A stretch of 64,000 bases of DNA from Anaerolineaceae bacterium (GCA_016841525.1 JAENYZ010000001.1:868001-932000), one strand, 5' to 3'. Positions 1 to 9,758 are shown, counted from the first letter of the stretch. The notes: generated by a model from the sequence alone, not told the origin. Program-made: numbers and translations.

Positions 1-792
1 GCTGTAAATCCAACCCGGATCAAGGGTCAAATTGAAGAACTGATCAAGGTCTATCACACACCGAGGGTGTTTCACCGCCGATTGCAGGATCTATTCAGCC
101 TTTATGCAAATCGAGTTTTGCATCAGGGTGACACGCCCCAACCCGTGATCGTTTCCCCAAAATATCATCTTCCCCCTCCCCTCATCCGTCAACTCCATAC
201 TGACCTTAAGCCACGGATTATAAAAAGCCCTCACGCTTCACTCGAGTTAGGAGATGAGCTTTGGCCTGATCCCCATTATGAAATCAAACAACTGGCGATT
301 TACATGCTTGGTCATGTCGTCCTGGATGAGCCAGACCCAATCATAATCCGGATAAAAAACTGGCTCGACCCCGAACTTGATGACGGTTTGAAATCCGATT
401 TACTTTCTACTGGAACCATGACGCTTCAAAACAAGTTTCCTGCGGCATGGGAGAACCTGATTCAATTCCTTTTGAATCATAAAGATCCGACGATGATTGC
501 TTATGGTCTTCGAGGTTTACAGGCAAGCTTTGAGCGATCAGATTTTAACAATTTTCCCCAGGCATTTAGACTATTAAGTCCAATTATTCAAAAGCCCGAT
601 TCTTCTTGCATGGAAGAACTTGAAAACCTGGTTGAGACTTTGATTCATCTCTCCCCCACAGAAACCGCCTTTTTCATTAAACAAAGTCTTTCAATCAGCC
701 GATCCACCGAAACAACAAGGCTGATTAAGAGAATTTTGCCTTTATTTCCTGAGAAAATTCGCGAGGATATTAAATCTTCAATCAATCTCTAA
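1..792 (+). CDS. HEAT-like helical protein, C-terminal part (5' truncated by window edge)
   Basis: The frame is open from base 1 to the TAA at 790-792, so the gene starts outside the window; an internal GTG at 67 is not needed as a start. About 263 residues are visible. They are rich in amphipathic helices, with stretches such as YEIKQLAIYMLGHV and ENLIQFLLNHKDPTMIAYGLRG that resemble HEAT or AlkD-like helical repeats. I recognise no catalytic motif. It is convergent with the next small gene, 9 bases away. The function is unknown, and the repeat assignment is by eye from helix pattern only. Confidence 0.6.
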   Translation, partial: AVNPTRIKGQIEELIKVYHTPRVFHRRLQDLFSLYANRVLHQGDTPQPVIVSPKYHLPPPLIRQLHTDLKPRIIKSPHASLELGDELWPDPHYEIKQLAIYMLGHVVLDEPDPIIIRIKNWLDPELDDGLKSDLLSTGTMTLQNKFPAAWENLIQFLLNHKDPTMIAYGLRGLQASFERSDFNNFPQAFRLLSPIIQKPDSSCMEELENLVETLIHLSPTETAFFIKQSLSISRSTETTRLIKRILPLFPEKIREDIKSSINL

Positions 793-801
793 AAATTTAT
801 G

Positions 802-1062
802 TCAACCTATTGTTCTGATTACCTGACCGCCGGGCGTTATTATTGCAGGTTTTTCATCCTGCAAACTGGTCCAAACCGTATAGCCATCTTCCCAAATTTC
901 CGAAAGCACAAATGACTCCATGCCAGCCTCAATCATCTTCCTGGCAGAAGATTTGACCTTATCAAAAACATCTCCTGGTGGTAATTGAATACGGTCTAAG
1001 TGGAATGCAAGCATACCAATTAATTCATCAACGGTCAATCCCGACCCGAAATCTCGAAACAT
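802..1062 (-). CDS. small hypothetical protein (86 aa)
   Basis: I do not recognise this short acidic soluble protein. No signal peptide or membrane segment is visible. The ATG at 1062 has GGAAG seven bases upstream, which is better placed than the TTG two codons earlier. The C-terminal half (EIWEDGYTVWTSLQDEKPAI) looks like a small beta-rich fold. It lies between the convergent HEAT-like gene and hppA, from which it is separated by the hppA terminator, so it is probably transcribed alone. It is kept as a gene because of its ribosome binding site and the lack of a better frame in the region. Confidence 0.55.
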   Translation of the reverse strand: MFRDFGSGLTVDELIGMLAFHLDRIQLPPGDVFDKVKSSARKMIEAGMESFVLSEIWEDGYTVWTSLQDEKPAIITPGGQVIRTIG

Positions 1063-1156
1063 AAGCAAACTTCCGTGAACTAAAGCTCTTCTTAACCCAG
1101 ATTTTACTTCATATGACCATGAGGTAACTAACTTTTGTTGAAATAATTCTTCATAT

Positions 1157-1194
1157 TAAAAAATAAAAGAGACACTTTTTACAGCGTCTCTTTC
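1157..1194 (-). terminator. rho-independent terminator of hppA
   Basis: On the minus strand an 8-bp stem (AAAGAGAC paired with GTCTCTTT) is followed by a T-rich run. It begins about 20 bases after the hppA stop codon. Confidence 0.8.
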
Positions 1195-1213
1195 ATGTAA
1201 GAAAAGTAATTAA

Positions 1214-3280
1214 TTAAAACAGGTGGAAAGCAGCAATAATCGGCGCAAACAAAGAAGAAACCAGGGACATGACAGTAATTAAAGTGTTCAGAGAGGGACC
1301 AGCCGTATCCTTGAATGGGTCACCAACTGTATCTCCAACCACACTTGCTTTGTGAGCATCCGAACCGACACCACCGTATTGTCCTGTTTCAATGAACTTC
1401 TTTGCATTGTCCCAAAGACCGCCGGCATTTGCCATCAGCAAGGCAAAAATCACACCGGTGAAAATTGCACCACCCAGGAACCCTCCCAATGCATTGGGTC
1501 CAAGGATAAATCCAACCAGGAGCGGCAAACCTACAGCTAAAAATGCGGGTAAAACCAGGGAAGTCAAGGCACCTTGCGCAGCCAAACCAACACAAGTTTC
1601 GTAGTCTGGTTTTTGTGTGCCAGCCAAAATACCCGGATTTTCTCTAAATTGCCTGCGAATTTCCTCAATCATTTCAAATGCATTTTTCGTCACTGAGAGC
1701 ATGGTCAATGCGCTGAACAGCGGCGGCGTCATCGCCCCAAGGAATACGCCCGCTATCACAATCGGATCACGCAGGCTCATATTAATTTCAATGCCTGTTG
1801 CTTCTACAACCTCAGCATAGGCAGCAAACAAAGCTAAAACCGTTAATGCTGCAGCACTGATGCTGAAACCCTTGGTGATCGCTTTGGCAGTGTTACCTGC
1901 TGCATCAAGCGTATCGGTTATTTCAATCACTTTATGATCCATCCCTGCCATCTCTGCAATACCACGGGCATTGTCAACAATCGGCCCGTAAGCATCTGCT
2001 GAGACGATCATACCGCTGATTGAGAGCATGCCAACGGCACTGATCCCGATGCCATAAATTCCGGGTAAACCTGTTGATTCCGCAATGTAAAAAGAAAGCA
2101 GTGTTGCCACAGCGATGCCAATCACCGAAGGTACAATACTTACCAAACCGTAGCTGTAACCTGTGATGATGGTGATAGCAGCACCCGAGTCTGATACACG
2201 AGCGGTTTCATTGACTGGTTTGTGGCCCTCGGAGGTGAAATAATCCGAAGTGAAACCAATGATCACGCCGGTGATCAATCCTGTTAAAGTTGTCCAAAGA
2301 ATGCCAATGTTGATATCTGTTAGTAGAACCAGGATCACAACCAGAACCGAGAAAAATACTGTTGTAATAATAGTTCCAAAGTTCAATGCTGTTCCAGGCT
2401 TGCCGTCCTTGCCGACCTTGACAAATTGTATACCCAATAAGGATGCAATGATCCCAAGTGTACACAAAATCAAGGGAAGGATAACATATTGTGAAGAGAG
2501 GCTTGTCGATGCAGCACCAAGCAGCATTACCGCTACGGTAGACGCAACATAGCTGTCAAAAATATCTGCGCCCATGCCAGCGACATCGCCAACATTGTCG
2601 CCCACGTTATCGGCAACAACCGCAGGGTTCCTGGGGTCGTCTTCCGGGATACCAACCTCAACCTTACCAACCAGGTCTGCAGCGATATCTGCGGTTTTTG
2701 TGTAAATGCCGCCGCCTGCCTTCGCAAGAAGCGCTAAAGCTGAAGCACCAAAGCTGAAACCTAACACTGCATCTGCACTCTCTGTGATCAGAAAAATAAC
2801 GCTCATTCCGATAACAGCCAAGCCGACCATTGCTAAACCCATCACTGAGCCGGCGTAAAATGATAATTTGAATGCTTTATTAAGGGATTCGTTGGCTGCG
2901 GTTGCTGTCCGCACATTCGCCTCAACAGCAACACTCATACCCATATAACCGGCTATCGCCGAACAAATCGCACCGCTTATAAAAGCAATTGCCATTCTTA
3001 AGCCACTTGAGGGGGTGATCTGCACATTCCCTAAAGCTACCTCAGTCAGGTCAAAGCTAAAAACCACCGCAATGATGAAACCCAAAACCAATGAGACGAT
3101 CGTGAGTGCGACATACAATCGTTTTAAGTATGTTTGAGCCCCTTCTCGGATCCATGAGGCGACTTCCTGGGCTTTTTCCGTTCCCGGATCCTGACGCTCG
3201 ACCCAAAAAAACAAGTAAAGGGCAGCGCCAATTGAAATTAAACTCGCAAAAATACTGATATAAAGCCAAACTTGATTCAT
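1214..3280 (-). CDS. hppA: membrane-bound ion-translocating pyrophosphatase
   Basis: Integral membrane pyrophosphatase of about 688 residues that couples PPi hydrolysis to cation pumping across the membrane. It is almost entirely hydrophobic helices. The acidic substrate/Mg loops are seen as DPRNPAVVADNVGDNVGDVA and later as GDTVGDPFKDTAGPSLN. The segment GNTAKAITKGF has Lys where K+-dependent enzymes have Ala, and Thr three residues on. In this family that marks the K+-independent, H+-pumping type. The ATG at 3280 is chosen because AGGAG lies just upstream and the sequence begins with a membrane helix. A longer reading to 3361 would add 27 unrelated residues and overlap the next gene. The gene ends at its own terminator. 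Confidence 0.95.
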   Translation of the reverse strand: MNQVWLYISIFASLISIGAALYLFFWVERQDPGTEKAQEVASWIREGAQTYLKRLYVALTIVSLVLGFIIAVVFSFDLTEVALGNVQITPSSGLRMAIAFISGAICSAIAGYMGMSVAVEANVRTATAANESLNKAFKLSFYAGSVMGLAMVGLAVIGMSVIFLITESADAVLGFSFGASALALLAKAGGGIYTKTADIAADLVGKVEVGIPEDDPRNPAVVADNVGDNVGDVAGMGADIFDSYVASTVAVMLLGAASTSLSSQYVILPLILCTLGIIASLLGIQFVKVGKDGKPGTALNFGTIITTVFFSVLVVILVLLTDINIGILWTTLTGLITGVIIGFTSDYFTSEGHKPVNETARVSDSGAAITIITGYSYGLVSIVPSVIGIAVATLLSFYIAESTGLPGIYGIGISAVGMLSISGMIVSADAYGPIVDNARGIAEMAGMDHKVIEITDTLDAAGNTAKAITKGFSISAAALTVLALFAAYAEVVEATGIEINMSLRDPIVIAGVFLGAMTPPLFSALTMLSVTKNAFEMIEEIRRQFRENPGILAGTQKPDYETCVGLAAQGALTSLVLPAFLAVGLPLLVGFILGPNALGGFLGGAIFTGVIFALLMANAGGLWDNAKKFIETGQYGGVGSDAHKASVVGDTVGDPFKDTAGPSLNTLITVMSLVSSLFAPIIAAFHLF

Positions 3281-3336
3281 AATTACTCCTGAGATAAGAT
3301 AATCTGATGCATCTAAATGATTAATGTGCAAAAATG

Positions 3337-4101
3337 TTACATATTTGCAGAACGCCACCAACGATAATTCATCTCTCGCAATTCCTGGCTTGATGGCATT
3401 GGATAAAAGGCAATAGCTGATTCATTGCCAATGTAGAAGCCGTTCTTTATGGTGCGATAAGCAAAAGTTGCTGGACTGGCGCGGTCAACCATTTTGGTCG
3501 CTACTGATTTTGTCTTCAGGTCTTTAAGCACTTCACGAAGATGATCCAGGTTTGAATATGGTAAATCGCCAATTTGACCATCTTCGGGATCATCCGCCAG
3601 CTCACCCAGGCGTAATTCAGTAAAGGCAATTGAATGCAAACTCACCAAAGAAGTGGGATTCTTAACAATCAGATCATAAAATTCCAACGGGTTTAATCGG
3701 CTTGCAATCAAGGGAGATACCGGAACAATCTCTTTATAAAGATGCAAACCGCCATCCATCGCGGGAACCGTATCGCTCGGATCAATGCCTAAAGTGCGGC
3801 CGTCCTGGGTGACAAGGTACAGCTTTCCCAGTGCATGAACCGGCACATGTTCCAGCACCCGGTAAATGCTGATGTAGGTAGATGCTTTTGGTTCGCCATC
3901 CTCATGCGGCACACAACGTGAAATGCCTTCTTTAATTCTGAAATACTGGCTGTCAAAATGGGGATCGATCTCAAAAAAGATTGCCTGTCCGGCTGTCTTT
4001 TTCTTGGACCCCACGGCATAATAACTGCCGAACTCCTCAGGCGAAAGCATGGATGCAATCAATGCCTCAGGAATGAGGGAAAAATATAAATGAACCGTCA
4101 C
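3337..4101 (-). CDS. hypothetical protein (254 aa)
   Basis: Soluble protein with no signal peptide or membrane helix. It starts at a GTG preceded by a strong AGGAGG. The N-terminal part (HLYFSLIPEALIASMLSPEE) is followed by an alternating beta-rich region with SKKKTAGQAIFFEID. It resembles uncharacterised conserved bacterial proteins, but I cannot name the family. It has its own promoter (4172-4199) and lies 56 bases upstream of hppA, so the two could be cotranscribed. Function unknown. Confidence 0.75.
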   Translation of the reverse strand: MTVHLYFSLIPEALIASMLSPEEFGSYYAVGSKKKTAGQAIFFEIDPHFDSQYFRIKEGISRCVPHEDGEPKASTYISIYRVLEHVPVHALGKLYLVTQDGRTLGIDPSDTVPAMDGGLHLYKEIVPVSPLIASRLNPLEFYDLIVKNPTSLVSLHSIAFTELRLGELADDPEDGQIGDLPYSNLDHLREVLKDLKTKSVATKMVDRASPATFAYRTIKNGFYIGNESAIAFYPMPSSQELREMNYRWWRSANM

Positions 4102-4171
4102 GTTTACCTCCTAAAAAATGCAATATGTGAGAGTGAAAAATTCCACTATTGAAAATCACGAAAATCAACCA

Positions 4172-4199
4172 ATTATACCATTAGAATATAAGCTGTAAT
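4172..4199 (-). promoter_or_regulatory. predicted sigma70-type promoter
   Basis: On the minus strand, ATTACA (-35, at 4194-4199) and a perfect TATAAT (-10, at 4172-4177) are separated by 16 bases. It is placed about 70 bases before the GTG of the 254-residue hypothetical gene. The rest of the 4102-4320 gap is AT-rich with no other recognised feature. Confidence 0.55.
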
Positions 4200-4320
4200 G
4201 TTTCACTTGGGAGAAAATATTGTTGACAAACAATTATTGAAAACAACAAAAAGAATTGAACTTAATCAATTATTCTATGGAAATTATTCAATTTTTCCGC
4301 ATAATTTTTTTGTCAGAATT

Positions 4321-5352
4321 TCAAAGAAGACGGGCTTGATCTCGTATTTTCACGCCCAATCCACTGCCTTCCGGCATTTGGACTGTGCAGCTTGAATCCA
4401 GCGTCATTCCCTCAAAAGGATCATTGACGATCAGGGCGGAGGCATCTAAATCCAACCATTCCCCCAGACCCATCAGATGTGCCATAGCAGTCGTCCCTAT
4501 CGCCGTCTCAATCATACAGCCCAGCATTACCTTCAAATCAAACGACTTTGCCTGGCGGATCATCTTCAAAGCCGGAGAGAGTCCGCCAACCTTCATTAAT
4601 TTGATGTTCACCCCCTGAATACCAGCCAGGGCAATTTCCTTCAAATTTTCAAACGATTGAAGTGATTCATCTGCGACAACAGGTATTTTGGTCTTTGACT
4701 GCAAGATCCCCATGCCCGCGATATCCTCTTTATCCAGAGGCTGCTCAAGCATTTCAATGCCAAGGGATTCTAACTCGGGGAGATACTGCAGCGCTTCATC
4801 TAAAGTCCAGCCGCCGTTCGCATCCACCCATAATTTGACCCCAGGGCGCACTTCCCGGATGGCTGCAAGCCGTTCCAGGTCCTGCGAGTTACCGCCCAAT
4901 TTAACTTTGATAATTGGGTATGACTTCACCTGATCAGCCATCCTTGCCATCTCTAAAGGTGCATCCAAAGCGATCGTAAAGGAACTTGGTTTGGGTTTTG
5001 GGAATGGGACGCTTAAGAGCTTGTATAAAGGTAAGTTTATATTACGTGCGATCCTGTCATGCAAAGCAATATCCAGGCCACATCGAGCCGGGGCAGGGCC
5101 ATCACCTATCCAGGTTGGGATCTCTTGTGGATCATTGGGAAAGGGTTTCGGGTTATTCGCAGCACTTTGCCATACAGAGATCATTTCGACAAGATCAACG
5201 CCATAATAAGGAGGGATGGTTCCCTCACCCCACCCCGCATCATCTCTCAATCGTATCCAGAAAGCTTCTCGAGTTTCACTTGTGCCATAAGACAACCGAA
5301 ATGGATTACGCAGCTGCAGTGTAATTTTTTGCCAGCTCAGTCTATCGCTCAT
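4321..5352 (-). CDS. dipeptide epimerase (enolase superfamily, L-Ala-D/L-Glu epimerase-like)
   Basis: Cytoplasmic enolase-superfamily enzyme of 343 residues, the usual length for dipeptide epimerases. The general-base lysine motif KVK is near residue 149. The metal ligands follow as Asp in WVDANGGW, Glu in MLEQPL and Asp in VADESL, then the second base Lys in GVNIKLMKVGG. A DLDAS segment near the C-terminus matches the DxD that holds the dipeptide amino group in Ala-Glu epimerases. It follows oppF by 47 bases in the same direction, implying that it processes imported dipeptides, probably from murein. The exact dipeptide specificity cannot be read from the sequence. The start codon has a weak ribosome binding site. 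Confidence 0.88.
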   Translation of the reverse strand: MSDRLSWQKITLQLRNPFRLSYGTSETREAFWIRLRDDAGWGEGTIPPYYGVDLVEMISVWQSAANNPKPFPNDPQEIPTWIGDGPAPARCGLDIALHDRIARNINLPLYKLLSVPFPKPKPSSFTIALDAPLEMARMADQVKSYPIIKVKLGGNSQDLERLAAIREVRPGVKLWVDANGGWTLDEALQYLPELESLGIEMLEQPLDKEDIAGMGILQSKTKIPVVADESLQSFENLKEIALAGIQGVNIKLMKVGGLSPALKMIRQAKSFDLKVMLGCMIETAIGTTAMAHLMGLGEWLDLDASALIVNDPFEGMTLDSSCTVQMPEGSGLGVKIRDQARLL

Positions 5353-5399
5353 TCTGTGTCACCAATTTTCGACAATGATCAAATCAGGCGAATATTTTG

Positions 5400-6392
5400 C
5401 TAAGATACATCAGCATGATGACAGGCCACAAAATGGTTGGGTTGTAATTCACGATATTCCGGGTCCACAACAAAGCATTCTTCCGTTGCAATTGGGCACC
5501 GGGTGTTAAAATTGCATCCCTTGGGTGGATTAATTGGACTGGGAATATCGCCCTCAAGAATGATGCGATTACTTTGGGCAGCTTTATCAGGATCAGGAAT
5601 TGGAACCGCTGAAATCAAGGCTTTGGTATATGGATGCAAAGGACGTAAGTAAATCTCGTTTCGGTCGGCAAGCTCCATAACTTTACCAAGGTACATCACG
5701 ACCATGCGATCACTGATATGGCGCACCATGCTCAGGTCATGGGCGATGAACAAATAAGTCAAGCCTAATTTTTCTTGCAGTTCCTCCAACAGGTTAACCA
5801 CCTGCGCCTGAATGGATACATCCAGGGAAGAAATGGGTTCATCGCAAATAACCAAATCCGGGCTAACTGCCAAAGCCCTGGCAATACCAATCCGCTGCCG
5901 CTGTCCGCCAGAAAATTCGTGGGGATAACGATTGACGAAATCCGGGTTCAAACCAACAATCTTTAATAACTCCTGAACCCTATCTCGTTTTTCAGAGGAA
6001 TTCAGTGATGTATGAACATCAAGCGGTGCAGATATGATTGACCCAACGGTCATCCGTGGGTTCAGAGAAGCATAGGGATCCTGGAAAATCATCTGCATCC
6101 TTTGCCGCATCCGACGAACCTCATTCTCCTGTAATGATGCCAAATCAACACCGTCAAAAATAATTTGACCGGAGGTGGGTTTGTAAAGCTGCAAAATGGT
6201 TCGTCCGGCGGTTGTTTTTCCACAGCCAGATTCACCGACAAGACCCAGGGTTTCACCTTTGAGGATGTCAAAACTGATATCATCTACGGCTTTAACATCT
6301 TTTACATGCCTTCTAAAAAGTAATCCCGAATAAACAGGAAAATATTTCTTCAAATTTCGAACTTGAACCAGAACTGATTTTTCAGATGTCAT
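5400..6392 (-). CDS. oppF: peptide ABC transporter ATP-binding protein, OppF/DppF type
   Basis: Peripheral ATPase of an oligopeptide importer. Walker A is GESGCGKTT, the signature is SGGQRQR, and Walker B is [12 protein letters not shown], followed by the switch His in FIAHDLS. The C-terminal oligopeptide-transporter extension with clustered Cys (GCNFNTRCP) typically binds an Fe-S cluster in this subfamily. The start is the ATG at 6392, which has GGAG upstream and overlaps the oppD stop as ATGA, so the two are translationally coupled. A longer frame reading back into oppD was rejected. Confidence 0.95.
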   Translation of the reverse strand: MTSEKSVLVQVRNLKKYFPVYSGLLFRRHVKDVKAVDDISFDILKGETLGLVGESGCGKTTAGRTILQLYKPTSGQIIFDGVDLASLQENEVRRMRQRMQMIFQDPYASLNPRMTVGSIISAPLDVHTSLNSSEKRDRVQELLKIVGLNPDFVNRYPHEFSGGQRQRIGIARALAVSPDLVICDEPISSLDVSIQAQVVNLLEELQEKLGLTYLFIAHDLSMVRHISDRMVVMYLGKVMELADRNEIYLRPLHPYTKALISAVPIPDPDKAAQSNRIILEGDIPSPINPPKGCNFNTRCPIATEECFVVDPEYRELQPNHFVACHHADVS

Positions 6393-7384
6393 TGAATTTC
6401 TCCTGCCTGGATCTCCCGCCAACGCCAGCATGCAACAATATGGTTTTCATTTTCTGCTTCTTCGAGAGGCGGCATTTCAGTTTTACATTGTTCTTTACGA
6501 TAAGTACAACGAGCATAAAACGGACAGCCTTTTGGAAGCCTGACAAGATCAGGGGGCAATCCTGGAATAGAAAATAATTTTGTGCCAGGGGCTTCATCAA
6601 TCTTCGGCAGCGAGCCCAATAAACCCATCGTGTATGGGTGCTTCGTACGTTTGAATATGTCCTGGGCGCTGCCCCGCTCAATGATGTAACCAGCATACAT
6701 CACGTTAATTTTATGAGCCATTTCAGCAACGATACCCAGATCGTGTGTGATCCACATCACAGCCATCCCCAGTTCTTCCTTAAGCCTGATAACCAGGTCA
6801 ACGATTTGCGCTTGAATGGTAACATCCAGGGCTGTTGTGGGCTCATCAGCAATCAGCAATTTTGGTTCGCACGAAAGCGCCATTGCAATCATCGCCCGCT
6901 GGCGCATGCCGCCGGAGAATTGATGCGGATAACTATCCAATCGCTTTTCAGCTTCAGGAATGCCTACCAGCGTCAAAAGATCAGCAGCCCTTTCTTTTGC
7001 AGCCTTTTTATTTAGATCAGTGTGAAGCGTTAATGCCTCAACAATTTGAAAACCTACTGTGTACACCGGGTTAAGAGAAGACATGGGGTCCTGAAATACC
7101 ATAGCGATATCTCTGCCGCGAACTTGACGAATTTCTTTTTCATCTAGCGTCAGTAAATCTCTCCCGTCAAACCAAATTTTTCCATCATAAATTTCGCCAG
7201 GGGGTATCTGGATCAATCGCATAATTGAAAGCGCATGAACGCTTTTTCCACAGCCGCTCTCTCCCACCACACCCAATACTTCTCCCTGAGCCATCTCGTA
7301 AGAAACGCCGTTGACAGCGTTGACAACACCATCTTCAGTATGAAACCTAGTACGCAAATTCTCAAGCTTAATCAATCCATCCAT
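6389..7384 (-). CDS. oppD: peptide ABC transporter ATP-binding protein, OppD/DppD type
   Basis: Partner ATPase of OppF in the importer heterodimer, 331 residues. Walker A is GESGCGKSV, the signature is SGGMRQR and Walker B is [13 protein letters not shown] Cys-rich C-terminal region (GCPFYARC) is present as in OppF. The start at 7384 has AGGTG upstream. The gene lies 34 bases after oppC and overlaps oppF by four bases, consistent with one polycistronic mRNA. Confidence 0.95.
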   Translation of the reverse strand: MDGLIKLENLRTRFHTEDGVVNAVNGVSYEMAQGEVLGVVGESGCGKSVHALSIMRLIQIPPGEIYDGKIWFDGRDLLTLDEKEIRQVRGRDIAMVFQDPMSSLNPVYTVGFQIVEALTLHTDLNKKAAKERAADLLTLVGIPEAEKRLDSYPHQFSGGMRQRAMIAMALSCEPKLLIADEPTTALDVTIQAQIVDLVIRLKEELGMAVMWITHDLGIVAEMAHKINVMYAGYIIERGSAQDIFKRTKHPYTMGLLGSLPKIDEAPGTKLFSIPGLPPDLVRLPKGCPFYARCTYRKEQCKTEMPPLEEAENENHIVACWRWREIQAGEIQ

Positions 7385-7418
7385 TATTCACCTATATATT
7401 TCAAGACTTTTTTTAGCA

Positions 7419-8648
7419 TCATAATCTTATTTTTGGGTCCAAAGCGTCGCGTAAACCATCACCCAGGAGGTTAAAGCCAAGGACGCTGAGCATAATTGCC
7501 AACCCGGGGAATAAAACCGCCCACCAGGCGCCGCTAGATAAATACTTATAGCTGTCACCCAACATTGCTCCCCACTCCGGCTCCGGGGGAATAGCTCCCA
7601 AACCAAGGAAACCTAAAGCCGCTGCCGAAAGAATGGCGTTTGCCAGACCCATCGTTGCCTGAACAATGATTGGAGAAAGAATATTCGGCAGTACATGCCT
7701 GAAGAGCATCCGGCCGTGAGATTCACCAACAGCATGAGATGCGAGCACATATTCTTTCTGAGTTACCGACATGACTGCTGAACGTGCCAAGCGGGCATAA
7801 ACAGGAATTCCAACCACTCCAATTGCAATCATCCCCTTTTCAAGTCCAGGCCCAAGGAATGCAACAATGGCTATTGCGAGCAGATAGCTTGGAAAAGAAA
7901 GGATAATGTCCATAATCCGCATGACGATGTTTGAGAACAATTCCCCGCCAACAGGTTTTGAAAGTAATAAGCCAATCAGTAAACCAACAACACCACACAC
8001 GAGTGCGACCATAGGCCCAACTAACAATCCCGGAAGCGCTGCAAGCAAGGCGCCCAATGCGGGGAAAATATAAAGGCGATGTTTCTTTTTATCGTGTAAA
8101 TATCGGTCAAAAAGGACAGACCCGGCACCAAGCAAAGCAAAAAGTATCGTTTGGAAAAATTGCCTCGCGATCCAGGCAGGAAGCATTCCCAGGGCAAATC
8201 CTAATATTGTCATAAGGATAAACGATTCCCAAAAATTCATGTGAATACTTTCAAAAAAGCCTGCCAAAAGCCCGAGAATCCCACCAACCAGGAGTGAAAT
8301 ACTGACCGCGACTAATCCAACGCGCAGTGAATTCCACCCGCCGTGAATTGTGCGGCGGAAGATATCCCTTCCTAATTTATCTGTACCAAAGAGATGTATG
8401 TCCACTTCTTCTGTGGCAATAAGTTGTGGGGGTAATAATTTTGCGCCGTAATCCAAATCTATTTTTGGTTCGTAATCCCAAAAAAAATGTGCAAAGGTTG
8501 CAGATAGCAAAAATAAAACAACGACGATCAATCCCACCATTGCAGTTCGATTTGCAACCAGTCGGCGCCAGGCATCAATCCAGAGAGAACGATGCTCTCG
8601 AACCGCAAAATCTTCAACGCCGTTGAGTTCAAATTTCGTCTCTTCCAT
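7419..8648 (-). CDS. oppC: peptide ABC transporter permease OppC/DppC with an inserted membrane region
   Basis: Inner-membrane permease subunit. The N-terminal OppC signature (FGTDKLGRDIFRR) and the EAA-type loop (VLASHAVGESHGRMLFRHVL) are present. The protein is about 409 residues, whereas family members are usually near 300. The excess is a block of roughly 105 residues between LLAGFFES and SNIVMRIMDIILSFPSY. It contains several extra hydrophobic helices plus a charged linker (DKKKHR). The ATG at 8648 has GAGGA upstream at good spacing. A GTG four codons earlier overlaps the oppB stop but has its ribosome site too close. Confidence 0.92.
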   Translation of the reverse strand: MEETKFELNGVEDFAVREHRSLWIDAWRRLVANRTAMVGLIVVVLFLLSATFAHFFWDYEPKIDLDYGAKLLPPQLIATEEVDIHLFGTDKLGRDIFRRTIHGGWNSLRVGLVAVSISLLVGGILGLLAGFFESIHMNFWESFILMTILGFALGMLPAWIARQFFQTILFALLGAGSVLFDRYLHDKKKHRLYIFPALGALLAALPGLLVGPMVALVCGVVGLLIGLLLSKPVGGELFSNIVMRIMDIILSFPSYLLAIAIVAFLGPGLEKGMIAIGVVGIPVYARLARSAVMSVTQKEYVLASHAVGESHGRMLFRHVLPNILSPIIVQATMGLANAILSAAALGFLGLGAIPPEPEWGAMLGDSYKYLSSGAWWAVLFPGLAIMLSVLGFNLLGDGLRDALDPKIRL

Positions 8649-8656
8649 GCGATTCC

Positions 8657-9709
8657 TCACTCCAAGCTGATGCGTGGATCCAATATCGCGTAAGACAGAT
8701 CCACAACCAGGTTTACAAATAAAAAGATAATTGCAATCAAAAGCGTTACACCCTGAACAATGGGATAATCCCGCCCGAGAATAGAGTCATAAACCCATTT
8801 TCCAATACCTGGCCAGGAAAAAATTGTTTCCGTAAGCACCGCTCCTGCCAGCAAAGTACCTGCCTGGATCCCGATGATTGTGATAACAGGCAAGAACGCA
8901 TTCTTAAGTGCATGACGGAAAAGCACGATCCTCAAAGATAAACCTTTAGCAGTCGCTGTCCGGATATAATCCTCTTGAAGCACATCCAGCATGCTGGATC
9001 GTGTCATGCGGGTGATAATTGCTGCTGGGATGGTTGCCAACGCAACAGCCGGCAAAATAATATGTTTGAGTGCAGCTACAAATCCTTCAAAATTTCCAGT
9101 TAACAAACTATCTAATAATAGAAGATTCGTTATCGACTGAATTTCTACACCTGTGGGCAAGCGACCGCCCGTAGGGAGCCATTTAAGAAAAACTGAAAAT
9201 AACATGATCTCCATAATCCCCAACCAGAAAATTGGCATGGAAACGCCGATCAACGAACCCACCATGGTCACACCATCCAGGGCAGTATTCCGCTTAGAAG
9301 CAGATGCAATGCCAGCAGGAATTCCGATGATTAAAGCAATAAACATTGAGAGAAGAGAAAGTTCTAATGTGGCAGGGAAACGTTCTTTCAAAGTGTCTAC
9401 CACCGGAATACGACGGTGAATGGATTCTCCAAGGTCAAACCGAATCAATCGTCCAAAATACCGTGAATATTGACTGTCAAAGAATCCTGCTAAATCGCCT
9501 TCTGCTAAAGCATCACGATCAAAAAAGGGTGGACGATCCAAGCCAAATTGCTCTCTGATTCGCGCGATATTTTCTTCAGTGGCACGTTCACCTAACATGG
9601 CAACAGCAGGGTCACCCGGGATTAATCGCTGAAATAAAAATATAATCAGGGTGACACCTATTAAGGTGGGGACCACAGATAATAATCTTCGTAGAATATA
9701 TCTTCCCAA
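8657..9709 (-). CDS. oppB: peptide ABC transporter permease OppB/DppB
   Basis: Inner-membrane permease with six expected helices. The typical N-terminus GRYILRRLLSVVPTLIG, the FGLDRP loop and the EAA loop TATAKGLSLRIVLFRHAL are all seen. The TTG at 9709 is chosen because GAGAGG lies five bases upstream and the protein then begins exactly at the family N-terminus. An in-frame TTG at 9733 lies directly against the hairpin and lacks a ribosome site. It overlaps or nearly abuts oppC, so the permeases are probably coupled. Confidence 0.93.
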   Translation of the reverse strand: MGRYILRRLLSVVPTLIGVTLIIFLFQRLIPGDPAVAMLGERATEENIARIREQFGLDRPPFFDRDALAEGDLAGFFDSQYSRYFGRLIRFDLGESIHRRIPVVDTLKERFPATLELSLLSMFIALIIGIPAGIASASKRNTALDGVTMVGSLIGVSMPIFWLGIMEIMLFSVFLKWLPTGGRLPTGVEIQSITNLLLLDSLLTGNFEGFVAALKHIILPAVALATIPAAIITRMTRSSMLDVLQEDYIRTATAKGLSLRIVLFRHALKNAFLPVITIIGIQAGTLLAGAVLTETIFSWPGIGKWVYDSILGRDYPIVQGVTLLIAIIFLFVNLVVDLSYAILDPRISLE

Positions 9710-9734
9710 AGCAACCTCTCTTTTTTTACGCAAT

Positions 9735-9758
9735 GGGGGGCGGAAAGAACCGCCCCCC
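9735..9758 (-). promoter_or_regulatory. GC-rich hairpin between oppA and oppB
   Basis: A perfect 9-bp stem of GGGGGGCGG with CCGCCCCCC and a six-base loop. On the minus-strand transcript no U-run follows directly, so it is not a standard terminator. Its position just after the binding-protein gene and before the permease genes suggests mRNA stabilisation or partial attenuation, which would raise OppA over OppB. Confidence 0.65.

Noticed and set aside
1389-3269. Several open frames on both strands inside hppA
   Set aside because: They overlap a strongly recognisable membrane pyrophosphatase and have no ribosome sites or family resemblance.
9710-9733. Earlier TTG start for oppB
   Set aside because: It lies against the hairpin without a ribosome site, whereas the TTG at 9709 has GAGAGG and matches the family N-terminus.
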